DNA of 64,000 bases from Nocardioides aurantiacus (GTDB lineage: Bacteria > Actinomycetota > Actinomycetes > Propionibacteriales > Nocardioidaceae), in NCBI RefSeq assembly GCF_003752505.1, contig NZ_RKHO01000001.1, positions 3,348,001 to 3,412,000 on the forward strand, given 5' to 3'. The notes beneath the pieces were generated by a model. It was given only the letters and a program-made list of their open reading frames with translations, was not told the origin of the DNA and did no database searches. Of this stretch, positions 1 to 8,450 are shown one piece after another (position 1 is the stretch's first letter; each line of letters opens with the position of its first letter). The translations under genes and the position numbers were made by a program.

Positions 1-1199
1 AGGGGCTCGACGTCGAGCCGGAGGCCCTCCGCCTGCGCGGCGGCACGCGCCTCGGTCGCTCCCCGCACCACGAAGTCGTAGGCCGTGACCTCCAGGCCCT
101 GCCGGGCCAGCCACAGCGCGTCGCGGCCGTTGCCGGCCCCGAGGTCGACCACCCGGCCGTCGCTCCCGAGCGAGGCGGCGACCGCCCGGGCGAGCTCCGA
201 GGGCTCCTGCTCCGGGCGGCGGCCCTCGGCCGTGCTGTAGCGCCGCTCCCAGGCCTCGCGGTGCACCCGCGTGCCGCGGAACCAGCCGTTGAGCGCTCGC
301 TGCACCCACGGCGGCGTGCTGAACTGGTACGCCGGGTCGGGCACCCGCCACGACGGCCCGTACATCGCCTCCAGCAGCTTCTCCGGCCGCGCGGGCACCG
401 GGACGGAGCGACCCTCGAGGGTCGCCTCGCCCAGCGGGAAGACCCACTCGGGCTCGAAGGGCACCCCCACCTCGCCCATCAGGAACAGCCGCCCGGCGTC
501 GAGGTAGCCGCCGAAGAGGTCCAACCCCCGCCACGAGCCGTCGGCCTCACGCACGTCGATGCGGAAGGCGGCACCGCTGTAGCGCACCACGGTGTAGCCC
601 ATGTCGGTGAGCCGGCGCTGCAGCGCGAAGGACTCGCGCACCACGTCGACGGGGTGGGTGTGCCGACTGACGTAGCCGAGGTCGGCGTCGCTGTCGTGGC
701 CGATCAGGCGCTGCTCGCGGACCGCGCCGAGCAGGGTGCCGTAGGCGACGAACGCCTCGATGCCGGCCTCGCGCAGGGCCCGGAGCACCTCCTCGACCGC
801 GTCGAGGAGCGGGCCGACGTGCTCGGCGCTGCGGGTGTCGAAGGTCTGTGCCATCCGCCCGGACTTGTCGATGCCGAGCGGCTTGCCGGCCTCGTTGACG
901 ACGGCGATCCGCTCCTCCCCGGTGCCGAAGCGGCGCTCGGCGTCGTGCAGCACGCGCCCGCTGACGTGCTCGGCCACGGTGAGGCGGGTGTGGCCGCTCA
1001 GGAAGGTGCGCAGGGGGGCCGGCCAGGCGACCAGGCGGGCGTCGGCCGGCCCGTCGGGGTCGGGCCCGGTGTCGCGCTGCACCCAGAACGACCAGATGCG
1101 CCGTTCGTCGAGGAGCACGTCGACCACGACGTCCTCACCAGGCGGTACGCCGAGCCGGAGCCCCGCATCGTCGACCGCGTCGACCCGGGGCTGTCCCAT
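1..1199 (-). CDS. LicD-like nucleotidyltransferase fused to SAM methyltransferase (partial)
   Basis: The gene starts with ATG at 1199 and runs off the left edge, leaving about 399 codons. Residues 150-173 read as the LicD/nucleotidyltransferase signature: YGTLLGAVR at 153-161, then GHDSDAD at 167-173 with the Asp-x-Asp pair expected to bind metal. From residue 350 a class I SAM methyltransferase motif I (VVDLGAGNG) begins, and the cut falls inside that domain. LicD proteins transfer phosphocholine or similar groups onto surface glycans. The fused methyltransferase suggests that the transferred head group or a sugar is methylated, but this is inference. It is the last gene of a minus-strand set with a flippase-like protein, DUF2304 and a glycosyltransferase. 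A LicC-like gene lies at 12136-12831. Confidence 0.75.
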   Translation of the reverse strand, partial: MGQPRVDAVDDAGLRLGVPPGEDVVVDVLLDERRIWSFWVQRDTGPDPDGPADARLVAWPAPLRTFLSGHTRLTVAEHVSGRVLHDAERRFGTGEERIAVVNEAGKPLGIDKSGRMAQTFDTRSAEHVGPLLDAVEEVLRALREAGIEAFVAYGTLLGAVREQRLIGHDSDADLGYVSRHTHPVDVVRESFALQRRLTDMGYTVVRYSGAAFRIDVREADGSWRGLDLFGGYLDAGRLFLMGEVGVPFEPEWVFPLGEATLEGRSVPVPARPEKLLEAMYGPSWRVPDPAYQFSTPPWVQRALNGWFRGTRVHREAWERRYSTAEGRRPEQEPSELARAVAASLGSDGRVVDLGAGNGRDALWLARQGLEVTAYDFVVRGATEARAAAQAEGLRLDVEP

Positions 1200-1266
1200 G
1201 CCGTGACCGTCCTCGTCCCTCGTCGCCGTCGTTGACGGACCCAGGGTGCCCGTCGGACGCAGCAAT

Positions 1267-2154
1267 CTAGTCCAGGCGCACCGAGGTGGCGACGATCCAG
1301 TGGTCGGTGGCGTAGCGGGCGAGCGGGGGCTTCGTCGCGGCGTACGCGCTGAAGGTGCCGTTGCCGAAGATCCAGTCGATCCTCATGCCGGAGGGAGCCT
1401 TGCAGGTGGTGCCGTCGTGGATGCCGCCGGCGGAGGACTCCAGGTCCGTCCGGGCCAGCACCGTGCACATGGCGCGGCTGGTCTCGTTGAAGTCGCCGCC
1501 GAGGAAGACCGGCGTGCCGTCGGCGCGCAGCTCGTTGATCTTCGCGGTCTCCAGCACCAGGTCGCGGTCGCGCTCGGCCTGGCGGTCGCCGGGGCTGTTG
1601 TGGATGTTGAAGTACCAGAAGGTGCGGGCGGTGCTGCGGTCCTTGAGCAGGACGTAGGGCATCCGGCGCGTCTCCCCCATCGAGGGCACCTCGACGTAGC
1701 CGGCGTCGAGCCGGGTGAAGCGCGACGCGTTCCAGATGATCTGGTTGGGGCGGCCGAGCGACCCGTTGGCGAGCACCGGCCACATGTCGTATCCGGGGAG
1801 CTCACGCTGGAAGGCCGCGATCTGCTCGGGACGCACCTCCTGCATCCCCACCACGTCGGCCCGCTGGTCGCGCACCAGGTCCGCGCCCCACTGCGAGCGC
1901 AGCGCGGAGGGAGCCATCTCGTCGTGCATGCCACCGGGCTCGGTGTGGTGGCTGCCCAGGAGGTTGTAGGTCATCAGCCGCAGCGTCAGCGGCGGTCCGT
2001 CGGTGATCACCGCGGGCTCGAGGGCCGGCACGGTCGCCGTGGCGGGGCCCGACGCGGGCGCCACCTCGGCCTCGACCGACCGGGTCGCGTGCACCAGGGC
2101 GACCGTCAGCACGAGGGCGACGGCCGTCAGGAGCGCGAGTCGCAGACGGTGCAT
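1267..2154 (-). CDS. Secreted endonuclease/exonuclease/phosphatase-family protein
   Basis: 295 aa with an N-terminal signal peptide or anchor (hydrophobic residues 5-22). The EEP fold is shown by MTYNLLGS with Asn64, GMQEV with metal-ligand Glu106, the FNIHN segment around His185, GGDFNE with Asp221 and Asn223, and the C-terminal DH pair at 284-285. All catalytic positions of the DNase I/phosphodiesterase family appear present, so it is probably an active extracellular phosphodiesterase or nuclease. The substrate cannot be read from sequence. It sits between a flippase-like gene (45 bp upstream) and the LicD fusion, in the same direction, so it may be co-transcribed with the surface-polymer genes. 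Confidence 0.8.
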   Translation of the reverse strand: MHRLRLALLTAVALVLTVALVHATRSVEAEVAPASGPATATVPALEPAVITDGPPLTLRLMTYNLLGSHHTEPGGMHDEMAPSALRSQWGADLVRDQRADVVGMQEVRPEQIAAFQRELPGYDMWPVLANGSLGRPNQIIWNASRFTRLDAGYVEVPSMGETRRMPYVLLKDRSTARTFWYFNIHNSPGDRQAERDRDLVLETAKINELRADGTPVFLGGDFNETSRAMCTVLARTDLESSAGGIHDGTTCKAPSGMRIDWIFGNGTFSAYAATKPPLARYATDHWIVATSVRLD

Positions 2155-2199
2155 GTCGGAACTGTAGGGACGCCTCCGCCCCTACGTCCTGAAATCGGA

Positions 2200-3531
2200 C
2201 TAATTCCGCCTTCCGGACACCGCAAGGTCGGCCAGGTGCCGTCGCACGGCCGTGCCCAGGAGGGCGACCACGGCGACGGAGCCCACCACCAGGGCGAGCT
2301 CCACCCGCAGCAGGACCGGGGCCGGGACGACGAGCACCGCCAGGAACACCGCGACGCCCGCGACCCAGGCGAGCGCACTCCCCCGGTGGTCGTCGAGCGC
2401 CACCACCGCCGACTGCAGCGCCAGCCCCAGCATCAGCACCCCGGCCGAGAGCGCCAGCAGCACCAGGTCGCTGCGCGGCAGCCCGAACGCGGGCCCGAAG
2501 AGCAGCCGCAGCACCCACGGCCCGAGCACCGCCACCCCGAGCACCCCGGCCAGCCCCACGGCCGCCGTGGCCGCGAGCACCACCCGCAGCTGCTGCCCGA
2601 ACTCGCGTCGGTCACCGGCCTCCCGGGCCCGGACCAGGCGGGGCAGCAGCGCCGCCTGCACGGCGGCGAACAGCAGCAGCGGGATCCGGGCGATGGTCAG
2701 GGCGGAGAGGAAGTTGCCGGCCGCCTCGACCTCCCGGGGCGAGGACAGCACCCGCACCGCCGGTGCGGCCAGGTTGGCCAGCGCCTGCGAGCCGAGCGTG
2801 GCGACCAGGAGCCAGCCGAACCGGCCCCGCAGCTCGTGCCAGTGCGCGGGCCCGCCGGCGGTCCCCGTCGTACGCCGCAGCCGGCCGGCCAGCGCGACCA
2901 CCGAGACGTGCGGGGACAGCGCCAGCACCGCGACGTAGGCGCGCGGGTCGTCGACCCCGGCCGCGGCGAGCACCAGGCACGCCACGGTGCGCACGACGCC
3001 CTCGACCCCCTGCTGCGCGCCGTACCCCACGAAGTCACCGGTCGCCGAGAAGCTGCCGCGCTGGAGGTACTGCAGCCCCAGCCCCGCCACGGCGACCAGC
3101 AGGCCGGCGGCGTAGGCCCAGGAGCCGTCGAGGAGCGGGTCGCGCACCGCGGGGACCAGCATCGCGGCGACCACGAGCACGACCAGCGCGGCCAGGACCC
3201 CGAGCGCCACCAGCGCCGAGAGCCGCAGCAGCGCGCCGGCCCCCTCACCGCGCGCCAGCCGCACCGAGGCGGCGCGGCTCAGCTCCTGCTCGAAGGGCAG
3301 GAAGACGCCGATGCCGACCGTGTAGACCAGCGTCCAGAGCACGGCCACACCGGTGAAGGCCACCGGGCCGACCATGCGCGCGGTGACGACGAGGAACACG
3401 CTGGCGGAGATCCCCAAGACGAGCAGCCCCGAGCCCGCCACGAGGCTGGCGCGGGACAGGCCCGGCGTCCCGGGGGCCCGGGTGTCGGGGGCCGGGGTGT
3501 CGGCAGGAGGGGGCCCGGAGGCCTCAGACAT
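2200..3531 (-). CDS. Polytopic membrane protein, probable polysaccharide flippase
   Basis: 443 aa. A proline-rich cytoplasmic start (residues 1-25) is followed by alternating hydrophobic stretches and short basic loops over the whole length, about 12 predicted membrane segments. This is the layout of Wzx/MurJ/MATE-type lipid-linked oligosaccharide translocases. No diagnostic catalytic motif exists for this family, so the call rests on topology and context: its start overlaps the end of the DUF2304 gene by 8 nt, which itself overlaps a family 2 glycosyltransferase. It probably moves a lipid-linked glycan across the membrane. Any other multidrug/oligosaccharidyl-lipid exporter-fold transporter would look similar. 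Confidence 0.65.
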   Translation of the reverse strand: MSEASGPPPADTPAPDTRAPGTPGLSRASLVAGSGLLVLGISASVFLVVTARMVGPVAFTGVAVLWTLVYTVGIGVFLPFEQELSRAASVRLARGEGAGALLRLSALVALGVLAALVVLVVAAMLVPAVRDPLLDGSWAYAAGLLVAVAGLGLQYLQRGSFSATGDFVGYGAQQGVEGVVRTVACLVLAAAGVDDPRAYVAVLALSPHVSVVALAGRLRRTTGTAGGPAHWHELRGRFGWLLVATLGSQALANLAAPAVRVLSSPREVEAAGNFLSALTIARIPLLLFAAVQAALLPRLVRAREAGDRREFGQQLRVVLAATAAVGLAGVLGVAVLGPWVLRLLFGPAFGLPRSDLVLLALSAGVLMLGLALQSAVVALDDHRGSALAWVAGVAVFLAVLVVPAPVLLRVELALVVGSVAVVALLGTAVRRHLADLAVSGRRN

Positions 3532-3937
3532 CGGGGTCGGGCGGCAGCGGCTCGGTCCGGTCGGGGCCGCCCGCTCCGCCGGCGCCGCGGCCGTCGCGGC
3601 CCGCGTCGTCCAGCTCCATCCGGAGGATGGCGAGGTCCTCGGCGAGGGTGCGGGTCTTCTCCTCCAGCCGGCCGATCTCGTAGGAGTGCTGCAGCGTCAG
3701 GACCATCAGCACGATGCTGGCCAGGAAGAACAGCAGGTTGGAGGGGACCTCGACGCCGAGCAGGTCCGCGGCCCCGAAGAGCAGCCGCGGGAAGACCGCG
3801 ATGGCCAGGCAGGCGACCGCGATCAGGAACCAGGTCACGGCGTACTTCTCGCGCAGCGTCTGGCGGCGCAGCATCTCGAAGAGCACCGCGATCACGACGA
3901 GACCGCCGATCAGGCCCAGGGTCACGGTCGAGCTCAT
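3524..3937 (-). CDS. DUF2304 membrane protein
   Basis: 137 aa starting with ATG at 3937, which overlaps the stop of the upstream glycosyltransferase by 4 nt. Three hydrophobic segments (about residues 5-20, 30-55 and 65-85) are followed by a charged, probably coiled-coil tail (around HSYEIGRLEEKTRTLAED) and a Gly/Pro-rich end. DUF2304 proteins are regularly encoded beside dolichol-phosphate-mannose-synthase-like glycosyltransferases, and are thought to be membrane partners of them; their biochemical role is unknown. Tight coupling to both neighbours supports a glycosyltransferase/flippase unit. Confidence 0.8.
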   Translation of the reverse strand: MSSTVTLGLIGGLVVIAVLFEMLRRQTLREKYAVTWFLIAVACLAIAVFPRLLFGAADLLGVEVPSNLLFFLASIVLMVLTLQHSYEIGRLEEKTRTLAEDLAILRMELDDAGRDGRGAGGAGGPDRTEPLPPDPDV

Positions 3938-4710
3938 GCGGCGACCTCCCGCTCGGCGGGCACGTGGGGCCAGCGGCGTACGAGCGCCAGGGCGAGGGCG
4001 ACCACGGCCCGGGCGAGGTAGAGCACCGCCTTGGCGGTGGACTGGCTGGCCACGCCCGACTGCCGCACCCGCATCTGCACCGGCTCCTGGCGCACCACGA
4101 GACCGTTGCGCAGCGCGATGACGAGGGACTCCACGGTGTCGCCGAGGTACTCCGCGGGGTAGTGCTGCGCGAACAGCCGCAGCGCCCGTCGGTTGGCCAG
4201 GCGGTAGCCGCTGGTGACGTCGGTGAGCCGGGTGCCGGCCAACCGGGAGAGCACGAACGCCAGCATCAGCATCGCCAGCCGCCGCAGCCCGCCGGCGCGG
4301 TAGGTGTCGTCGCCGCTCGCGAAGCGGGCCCCGACGAGGACGTCGACGGGCTCCTGGCCGTCGGCGCCCTCGAGGCGGGCCAGCAGCGCCGGGAGGTGGG
4401 CCGGGTCGTGCTGGCCGTCGGCGTCGACCTGCACCGCGACGTCGTAGTCGTGGCGCAGGGCGTAGCGGTAGCCGGCGCGCATCGCCCCGCCCACACCGAG
4501 GTTGAACGGGAGCTGGCACACCGACGCCCCGGCGGCCCGCGCCCGCTCGGCGGTGCGGTCGGTGCTGCCGTCGTCGACCACCAGCAGGTCGACGGTGGGG
4601 TTGGTGGCGCGGACCTCGGCCAGCGTCTGCGCGACCGAGCCCTCCTCGTTCCAGGCCGGCATGATCACCAGCACGCGACGCTGGCGGTGATCCTCGGGCA
4701 TGGGGTCCAT
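3934..4710 (-). CDS. Family 2 glycosyltransferase (DPM1/DPG synthase type)
   Basis: 258 aa soluble GT-A protein. MPAWNEE at 17-23 opens the Rossmann-like fold, DDGSTD at 46-51 binds the nucleotide, and DADGQHD at 96-102 supplies the metal-binding Asp-x-Asp. These are hallmarks of polyprenyl-phosphate mannose/glucose synthases. It probably transfers a sugar from an NDP donor to a polyprenyl phosphate at the cytoplasmic membrane face, feeding the polymer whose flippase is encoded two genes downstream. It lacks the C-terminal membrane segments that some family members carry; the adjacent DUF2304 protein may supply the anchor. A second in-frame ATG at 4701 is an alternative start. Confidence 0.85.
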   Translation of the reverse strand: MDPMPEDHRQRRVLVIMPAWNEEGSVAQTLAEVRATNPTVDLLVVDDGSTDRTAERARAAGASVCQLPFNLGVGGAMRAGYRYALRHDYDVAVQVDADGQHDPAHLPALLARLEGADGQEPVDVLVGARFASGDDTYRAGGLRRLAMLMLAFVLSRLAGTRLTDVTSGYRLANRRALRLFAQHYPAEYLGDTVESLVIALRNGLVVRQEPVQMRVRQSGVASQSTAKAVLYLARAVVALALALVRRWPHVPAEREVAA

Positions 4711-4729
4711 CCTAGGAGCCCCCGCGGGG

Positions 4730-7111
4730 TCAGCCGGCCGCCACGCTCACCGGGGAGAGCCGGGTCGCGATCGAGCTGTCGCCGACCTGGCCGACGTGGT
4801 TCAGGCCCCAGCAGGCCCGGCCGCCGGTGCGGGTGGCGCAGCCGAACTGCCAACCCGTGACCACGGCCGTGCCACCGGCGCCGACCACCCGGGCCGGGAC
4901 GAGCGAGGCGGTGCGGGTGCCGGTGCCGAGCTGGCCCATCGCGTTGGCGCCCCAGCACCAGGTGCCGTCGGAGCGGACACCGCAGGTCTGGGCGTTGCCG
5001 GTCGAGACGCCGGTCCAGCCGCTCCCGGGCAGGGCGGTGGGCACCAGGCTGGCGCGGGTGCTGCCGGTGCCGAGCTGGCCCGAGCGGTTGTCGCCCCAGC
5101 ACAGCGCGACGCCGTCGGAGCGCCAGCCGCAGGTCTGCGTCCAGCCGACGCTCAGGGCGACCCAGCCGTTCGAGAGGCCGGTGCGGGTGGGCAGCGACCG
5201 GGCCGTCGTGCCCCCGTGGCCGAGCTGGCCGAAGTCGTTGGCCCCCCAGCACCAGGCGGTGCCGTCGGTCTGCACGCCGCACGCCGAGAGCGAGCCGGCG
5301 AACACGGTGCGCCAGCGGGCGTCACCGGCGACCCGGGTGGGGACGGCGAGGCTGCCGGCGGTGCTGCCCGTGCCGAGCTGGCGCTTGTCGTTGAGCCCCC
5401 AGCAGAAGGCCTGCTGCTGCTGGTTGGTGGCGCACGTCGTCTGCCAGCTGGCGCTGACGTGGTCCCAGTCGGTGGCGGTGCCGACCTGGACCGGCGTACG
5501 ACGCGCGGTGCGGGTGCCGTCGCCGAGCTGACCGTGGTTGTTCAGTCCCCAGCACCACAGCGTGCCCGTGCCGCGGATGCCGCAGGCGTGCGAGCCTCCG
5601 GTGGAGACCTTGGTCCAGTCGTCGGCCGTGCCGACGCGGGTGGGCTGCGAGCGCGCCACCAGGGTGCCGTCGCCGACCTGGCCGAACTCGTTGCCGCCCC
5701 AGCAGCGCACGGCCCCGCCGCGGACCGAGCACACCGACTCGCCGGCAGCGGACAGCGTCTGCCAGGGCGTGGCCGCGGTGGGGCGGGTGACCGGGGTCGA
5801 GGGAGCCGTGGGTGACGGTGCGGGGGTCGTCGGCGCGGGGGTCGTCGGCGCGGGGGTCGTCGGCGTGGGCGTCGGGGTGGGCGTCGGCGTGGGGGTCGGG
5901 GTGGGCGTCGGCGTGGGGGTCGGCGTCGGGGTGGGGGTCGGCGTCGGGCGGGGGCTGGGTTGGGCCACGACGACGGCCTTGGCCACCGTCACCGCCAGGC
6001 TGCCCGCGACGGGCCGCGCCCACGGGGCCGCGGAGTTGGTGACGCGGTAGGGCACGGTCCACGTGCCGGGGCCGGTCGGGGTGCCGCGCAGGGCGCCGGT
6101 GCTCGTGAGCGCGAGCCCGGGAGGCAGCGGGCCGGTGACGGACCAGCGCAGCGCGGCGGCGTCGGCGGCGGGCACCCGAGCGGCCAGCTGGGCCGTGACG
6201 GGCTTGCCCTGGGTCGCCACGATCCGGGCCGCGGCCGGCCGGGGCACGCGGGCGGCCTGGGCGAGCGCCTGACGGGCGGCGGCGGTCACGGCGGCACCGT
6301 TGGACCCGGTGCGGTAGCTGGCCGTACGCCGCGCGGCGGTGCCCAGCGCCGTACGCCCGAAGTCGCAGGCGAGGTCGCCGCTCTGGCACACCGTGACCGT
6401 CGGCGGCAGACCGGCGCCGGGGACGTCGGCGACCGTGCTGCCGAAGGACCGGAGCAGGCCGGTACCCGTCGTCGCCGCGACGGGCGATCCGGTGAGGGCC
6501 GAGCGGGTCGCGCGGGCCCGGTCGGGGTCGGCGACCAGCGTCAGGCCGACGACGCGGGCGCGGGTGGCGGCGGGCAGCGCGCCGACGGCGCGGTGCACGA
6601 CCGAGGCGCCCTGGGCGTAGCCGGCGAGCACCAGGGACTGCTGGGGGCAGGCCCTGGCCCGGGTGGCGAGCAGCGAGGTCAGCGACCGCTGGGCGGTCGT
6701 GACGCCGGTGTTCCAGGAACGGACCTGGGCGGCGGAGACGGTGCCCTTGGCGGGCCGGGTGGCGCGGGAGCGCACCGGGAAGACCGAGGTGGAGCGCGAC
6801 CGGAAGTCGACGACGCGGGTCTCGACCGAGAGCCCCTGCGCGCTGCCGGCCGTCCGGGCGGCGTCGCGGAAGCGCTGGAGCGTGGCGCCCGACCACGTCG
6901 GGCGGGTGGTGGTGCCCTCCCCGTTGCCGGGGACGAGGACCTGCAGCACCGGGGCGCAGGGCGCGGCAGCGGCGGCGCCCAGGACCGGGCCGGGTGCGAC
7001 GCGACCGAGGTCGACGAGCGCCGCCGAGGCGAGCACGACGAACGCCAGCAGGGCCGCCTCGAGCAGGCGCACGACCCGGGTGGGGTCCTCGCCACGGCCG
7101 TGAGACCTCAT
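4730..7111 (-). CDS. Secreted cutinase-like/Ig-like/RCC1-repeat protein
   Basis: About 793 aa. The ATG at 7111 is preferred over GTG 7117 because AGGGAG lies 5 nt before it. Order of parts: N-terminal membrane/signal segment (about 15-38); cutinase-like alpha/beta domain (about 50-280); Ig-like putative-binding domain (LPPGLALTSTGALRGTP region, about 310-370); a long Pro-Thr stalk; then seven RCC1-type repeats, each with a CWG-x-N core and paired cysteines. In the cutinase-like domain the nucleophile motif reads GYAQGA, with Ala at about residue 166 where Ser is expected, and the usual His before the conserved Tyr is also absent. The domain is therefore probably a binding or structural remnant. 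It is likely an exported, surface-exposed adhesion or binding protein; its partner is unknown. Confidence 0.75.
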   Translation of the reverse strand: MRSHGRGEDPTRVVRLLEAALLAFVVLASAALVDLGRVAPGPVLGAAAAAPCAPVLQVLVPGNGEGTTTRPTWSGATLQRFRDAARTAGSAQGLSVETRVVDFRSRSTSVFPVRSRATRPAKGTVSAAQVRSWNTGVTTAQRSLTSLLATRARACPQQSLVLAGYAQGASVVHRAVGALPAATRARVVGLTLVADPDRARATRSALTGSPVAATTGTGLLRSFGSTVADVPGAGLPPTVTVCQSGDLACDFGRTALGTAARRTASYRTGSNGAAVTAAARQALAQAARVPRPAAARIVATQGKPVTAQLAARVPAADAAALRWSVTGPLPPGLALTSTGALRGTPTGPGTWTVPYRVTNSAAPWARPVAGSLAVTVAKAVVVAQPSPRPTPTPTPTPTPTPTPTPTPTPTPTPTPTPTTPAPTTPAPTTPAPSPTAPSTPVTRPTAATPWQTLSAAGESVCSVRGGAVRCWGGNEFGQVGDGTLVARSQPTRVGTADDWTKVSTGGSHACGIRGTGTLWCWGLNNHGQLGDGTRTARRTPVQVGTATDWDHVSASWQTTCATNQQQQAFCWGLNDKRQLGTGSTAGSLAVPTRVAGDARWRTVFAGSLSACGVQTDGTAWCWGANDFGQLGHGGTTARSLPTRTGLSNGWVALSVGWTQTCGWRSDGVALCWGDNRSGQLGTGSTRASLVPTALPGSGWTGVSTGNAQTCGVRSDGTWCWGANAMGQLGTGTRTASLVPARVVGAGGTAVVTGWQFGCATRTGGRACWGLNHVGQVGDSSIATRLSPVSVAAG

Positions 7112-7261
7112 CGTCACTCCCTGTCGGCACTCGCGTGACCTGTGTGACGCGATCGACGCGGCGAGTCTAGGAAGTCAGGACGGACGTCGAGGCCTGTTTG
7201 GACAAATTCGGCTATTCGGGCGAATCGCCTGGGTTCACGGTCGCCGTCCCGGGACGCGCCA

Positions 7262-7291
7262 CGGCCCCCCTCGCCGGTGCGAGAGGGGCCG
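7262..7291 (-). terminator. GC hairpin, probable displaced terminator of the phospholipase D-like gene
   Basis: Arms 7262-7274 and 7279-7291 pair over 13 positions with a single mismatch around a CGGT loop. No T-run follows on either strand, which is common for actinobacterial terminators. Before the IS insertion this hairpin would have lain about 20 bp beyond the phospholipase D-like stop codon; the element now separates the two by about 1.1 kb. Confidence 0.6.
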
Positions 7292-7316
7292 GGGTGCGTG
7301 TCCTGCGAGGGCTAGA

Positions 7317-8445
7317 TGTGATGACCAGGCACGTTGGTCGAGAACCTGTGACGACACGTTTTGAGTTGGTAGATGGGTGAAGGCCTCCCGGTGTGGAGTG
7401 GAGCTGTCTAGAGAACCGCTTCACACACAGGAGGCCTTCGTGTCCCACGCTACCCATGCCAACGCTGCCCTGACCCCTCGCGCCCGGCTTCGGCTGGCGC
7501 GTCTGATCGTCGGTCACGGCTGGTCACCGGCCCGGGCGGCCGAGCGCTACGACGTCTCGTGGCGCACGGCGAAGAAGTGGGCCGAGCGCTATGCCGCGGA
7601 AGGGTCGACCGGGATGAACGACCGGTCCTCGCGACCGCATCACCAGCCCAACCGGACCCCGGCGCCGGTGGTCCGCAAGATCGTGCACCTGCGCTGGAAG
7701 CAGCGGCTGGGTCCCGTGGACATCGGCGACCGGCTCGACATGCCGTCCTCGACCGTGCACGCGGTCTTGGTGCGCTGCGGGATCAACCGGCTCACCCACA
7801 TCGACCGCGCGACTGGCGAACCGATCCGTCGCTACGAGCACGAACACCCAGGCGATCTGATCCACGTCGACGTCAAGAAGCTCGGCCGTGTCCCTGACGG
7901 TGGCGGGTGGCGCTACGTCGGGCGCCAACAGGGCAAGAGGAACCGCTCGGCCACCGCGGTCCGCACCGGCGGGCCCAAGAACAAGCACCATCAGCCGCTG
8001 ATCGGGACCTGCTACCTGCACACCGTGATCGATGACCACTCCCGCGTGGCCTACGTCGAGGCTCACCACGACGAGACCAAGGAGACCGCCACTGCGGTCC
8101 TGCGCAACGCGGTCGCGTGGTTCGCAGAACGTGGTGTGAGCGTCCAGCGGGTCCTCAGCGACAACGGCAGCTGCTACCGCAGCAACCTGTGGCGCGAGAC
8201 CTGCGCCGAGCTGGGCCTCACTCCGAAACGGACGCGGCCCTACCGGCCCCAGACCAACGGGAAGATCGAGCGGTTCCACCGCACCCTGGCCGAGGGGTGG
8301 GCCTTCAAGAAGTTCTACAACTCCGAGTCCGCCCGACTCGCCGCCCTGCCAGCATGGGTCCACGAGTACAACCACCACCGGCCCCACTCGGCCATCGGCA
8401 AGCACTCACCCATCACCAGGTTGAACAACCTGGCTGGGCATCACA
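7317..8445 (+). mobile_element. IS481-family insertion sequence, complete
   Basis: The element is 1129 bp. Both ends begin TGTGATG, and the two terminal inverted repeats match at 19 of the first 23 positions. It is flanked by a perfect 6-bp direct repeat GCTAGA (7311-7316 and 8446-8451), fitting the NCTAGN target and 6-bp duplication known for IS481 of Bordetella. It carries a single intact transposase gene. Perfect duplication and an unbroken reading frame imply a recent, potentially active insertion. The right duplication contains the stop codons of both the transposase and the phospholipase D-like gene. Confidence 0.93.
7379..7439 (+). promoter_or_regulatory. Hairpin sequestering the transposase ribosome binding site
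   Basis: GAAGGCCTCC at 7379-7388 is exactly complementary to GGAGGCCTTC at 7430-7439, and GTGTG at 7391-7395 can extend the stem with CACAC at 7424-7428. The right arm contains the Shine-Dalgarno sequence GGAGG and ends directly at the GTG start (7440). RNA read in from outside the element would fold and hide the ribosome binding site, whereas a promoter starting inside the left arm would not. This is a known strategy of insertion sequences; here it is inferred from base pairing only. Confidence 0.65.
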
Positions 8446-8450
8446 GCTAG
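7440..8450 (+). CDS. IS481-family transposase
   Basis: 336 aa from GTG 7440, placed 5-6 nt after AGGAGG and giving the family-typical N-terminus MSHA(x)nALTPRARLRL; a GTG at 7377 in frame is less likely. An N-terminal helix-turn-helix (the WSPARAAERYDVSWRTAKKW region) is followed by an integrase core with the DDE residues in the contexts IHVDVKKLG, LSDNGS and NGKIERFHRT, then the conserved HPHSAIG-like tail (NHHRPHSAIGKHSP). Length and motifs are full. The TAG stop (8448-8450) lies beyond the inverted repeat, within the duplicated target sequence, so the host supplies the stop codon. Confidence 0.95.
   Translation: MSHATHANAALTPRARLRLARLIVGHGWSPARAAERYDVSWRTAKKWAERYAAEGSTGMNDRSSRPHHQPNRTPAPVVRKIVHLRWKQRLGPVDIGDRLDMPSSTVHAVLVRCGINRLTHIDRATGEPIRRYEHEHPGDLIHVDVKKLGRVPDGGGWRYVGRQQGKRNRSATAVRTGGPKNKHHQPLIGTCYLHTVIDDHSRVAYVEAHHDETKETATAVLRNAVAWFAERGVSVQRVLSDNGSCYRSNLWRETCAELGLTPKRTRPYRPQTNGKIERFHRTLAEGWAFKKFYNSESARLAALPAWVHEYNHHRPHSAIGKHSPITRLNNLAGHHS

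Noticed and set aside
1246-4860. Very long open frame on the plus strand (about 1200 codons)
   Set aside because: It is antisense to four recognisable genes; its translation is Arg/Gly/His/Gln-rich low complexity, an effect of high GC content in the opposite strand.
5860-5950. Short tandem repeat (GTCGGGGTGGGC-like) as intergenic satellite
   Set aside because: It encodes the Pro-Thr stalk of the cutinase-like/RCC1 protein and is in frame with it.
7377-7439. Upstream GTG 7377 as transposase start
   Set aside because: GTG 7440 has a good Shine-Dalgarno sequence and the family-typical N-terminus; the upstream part forms the regulatory hairpin.
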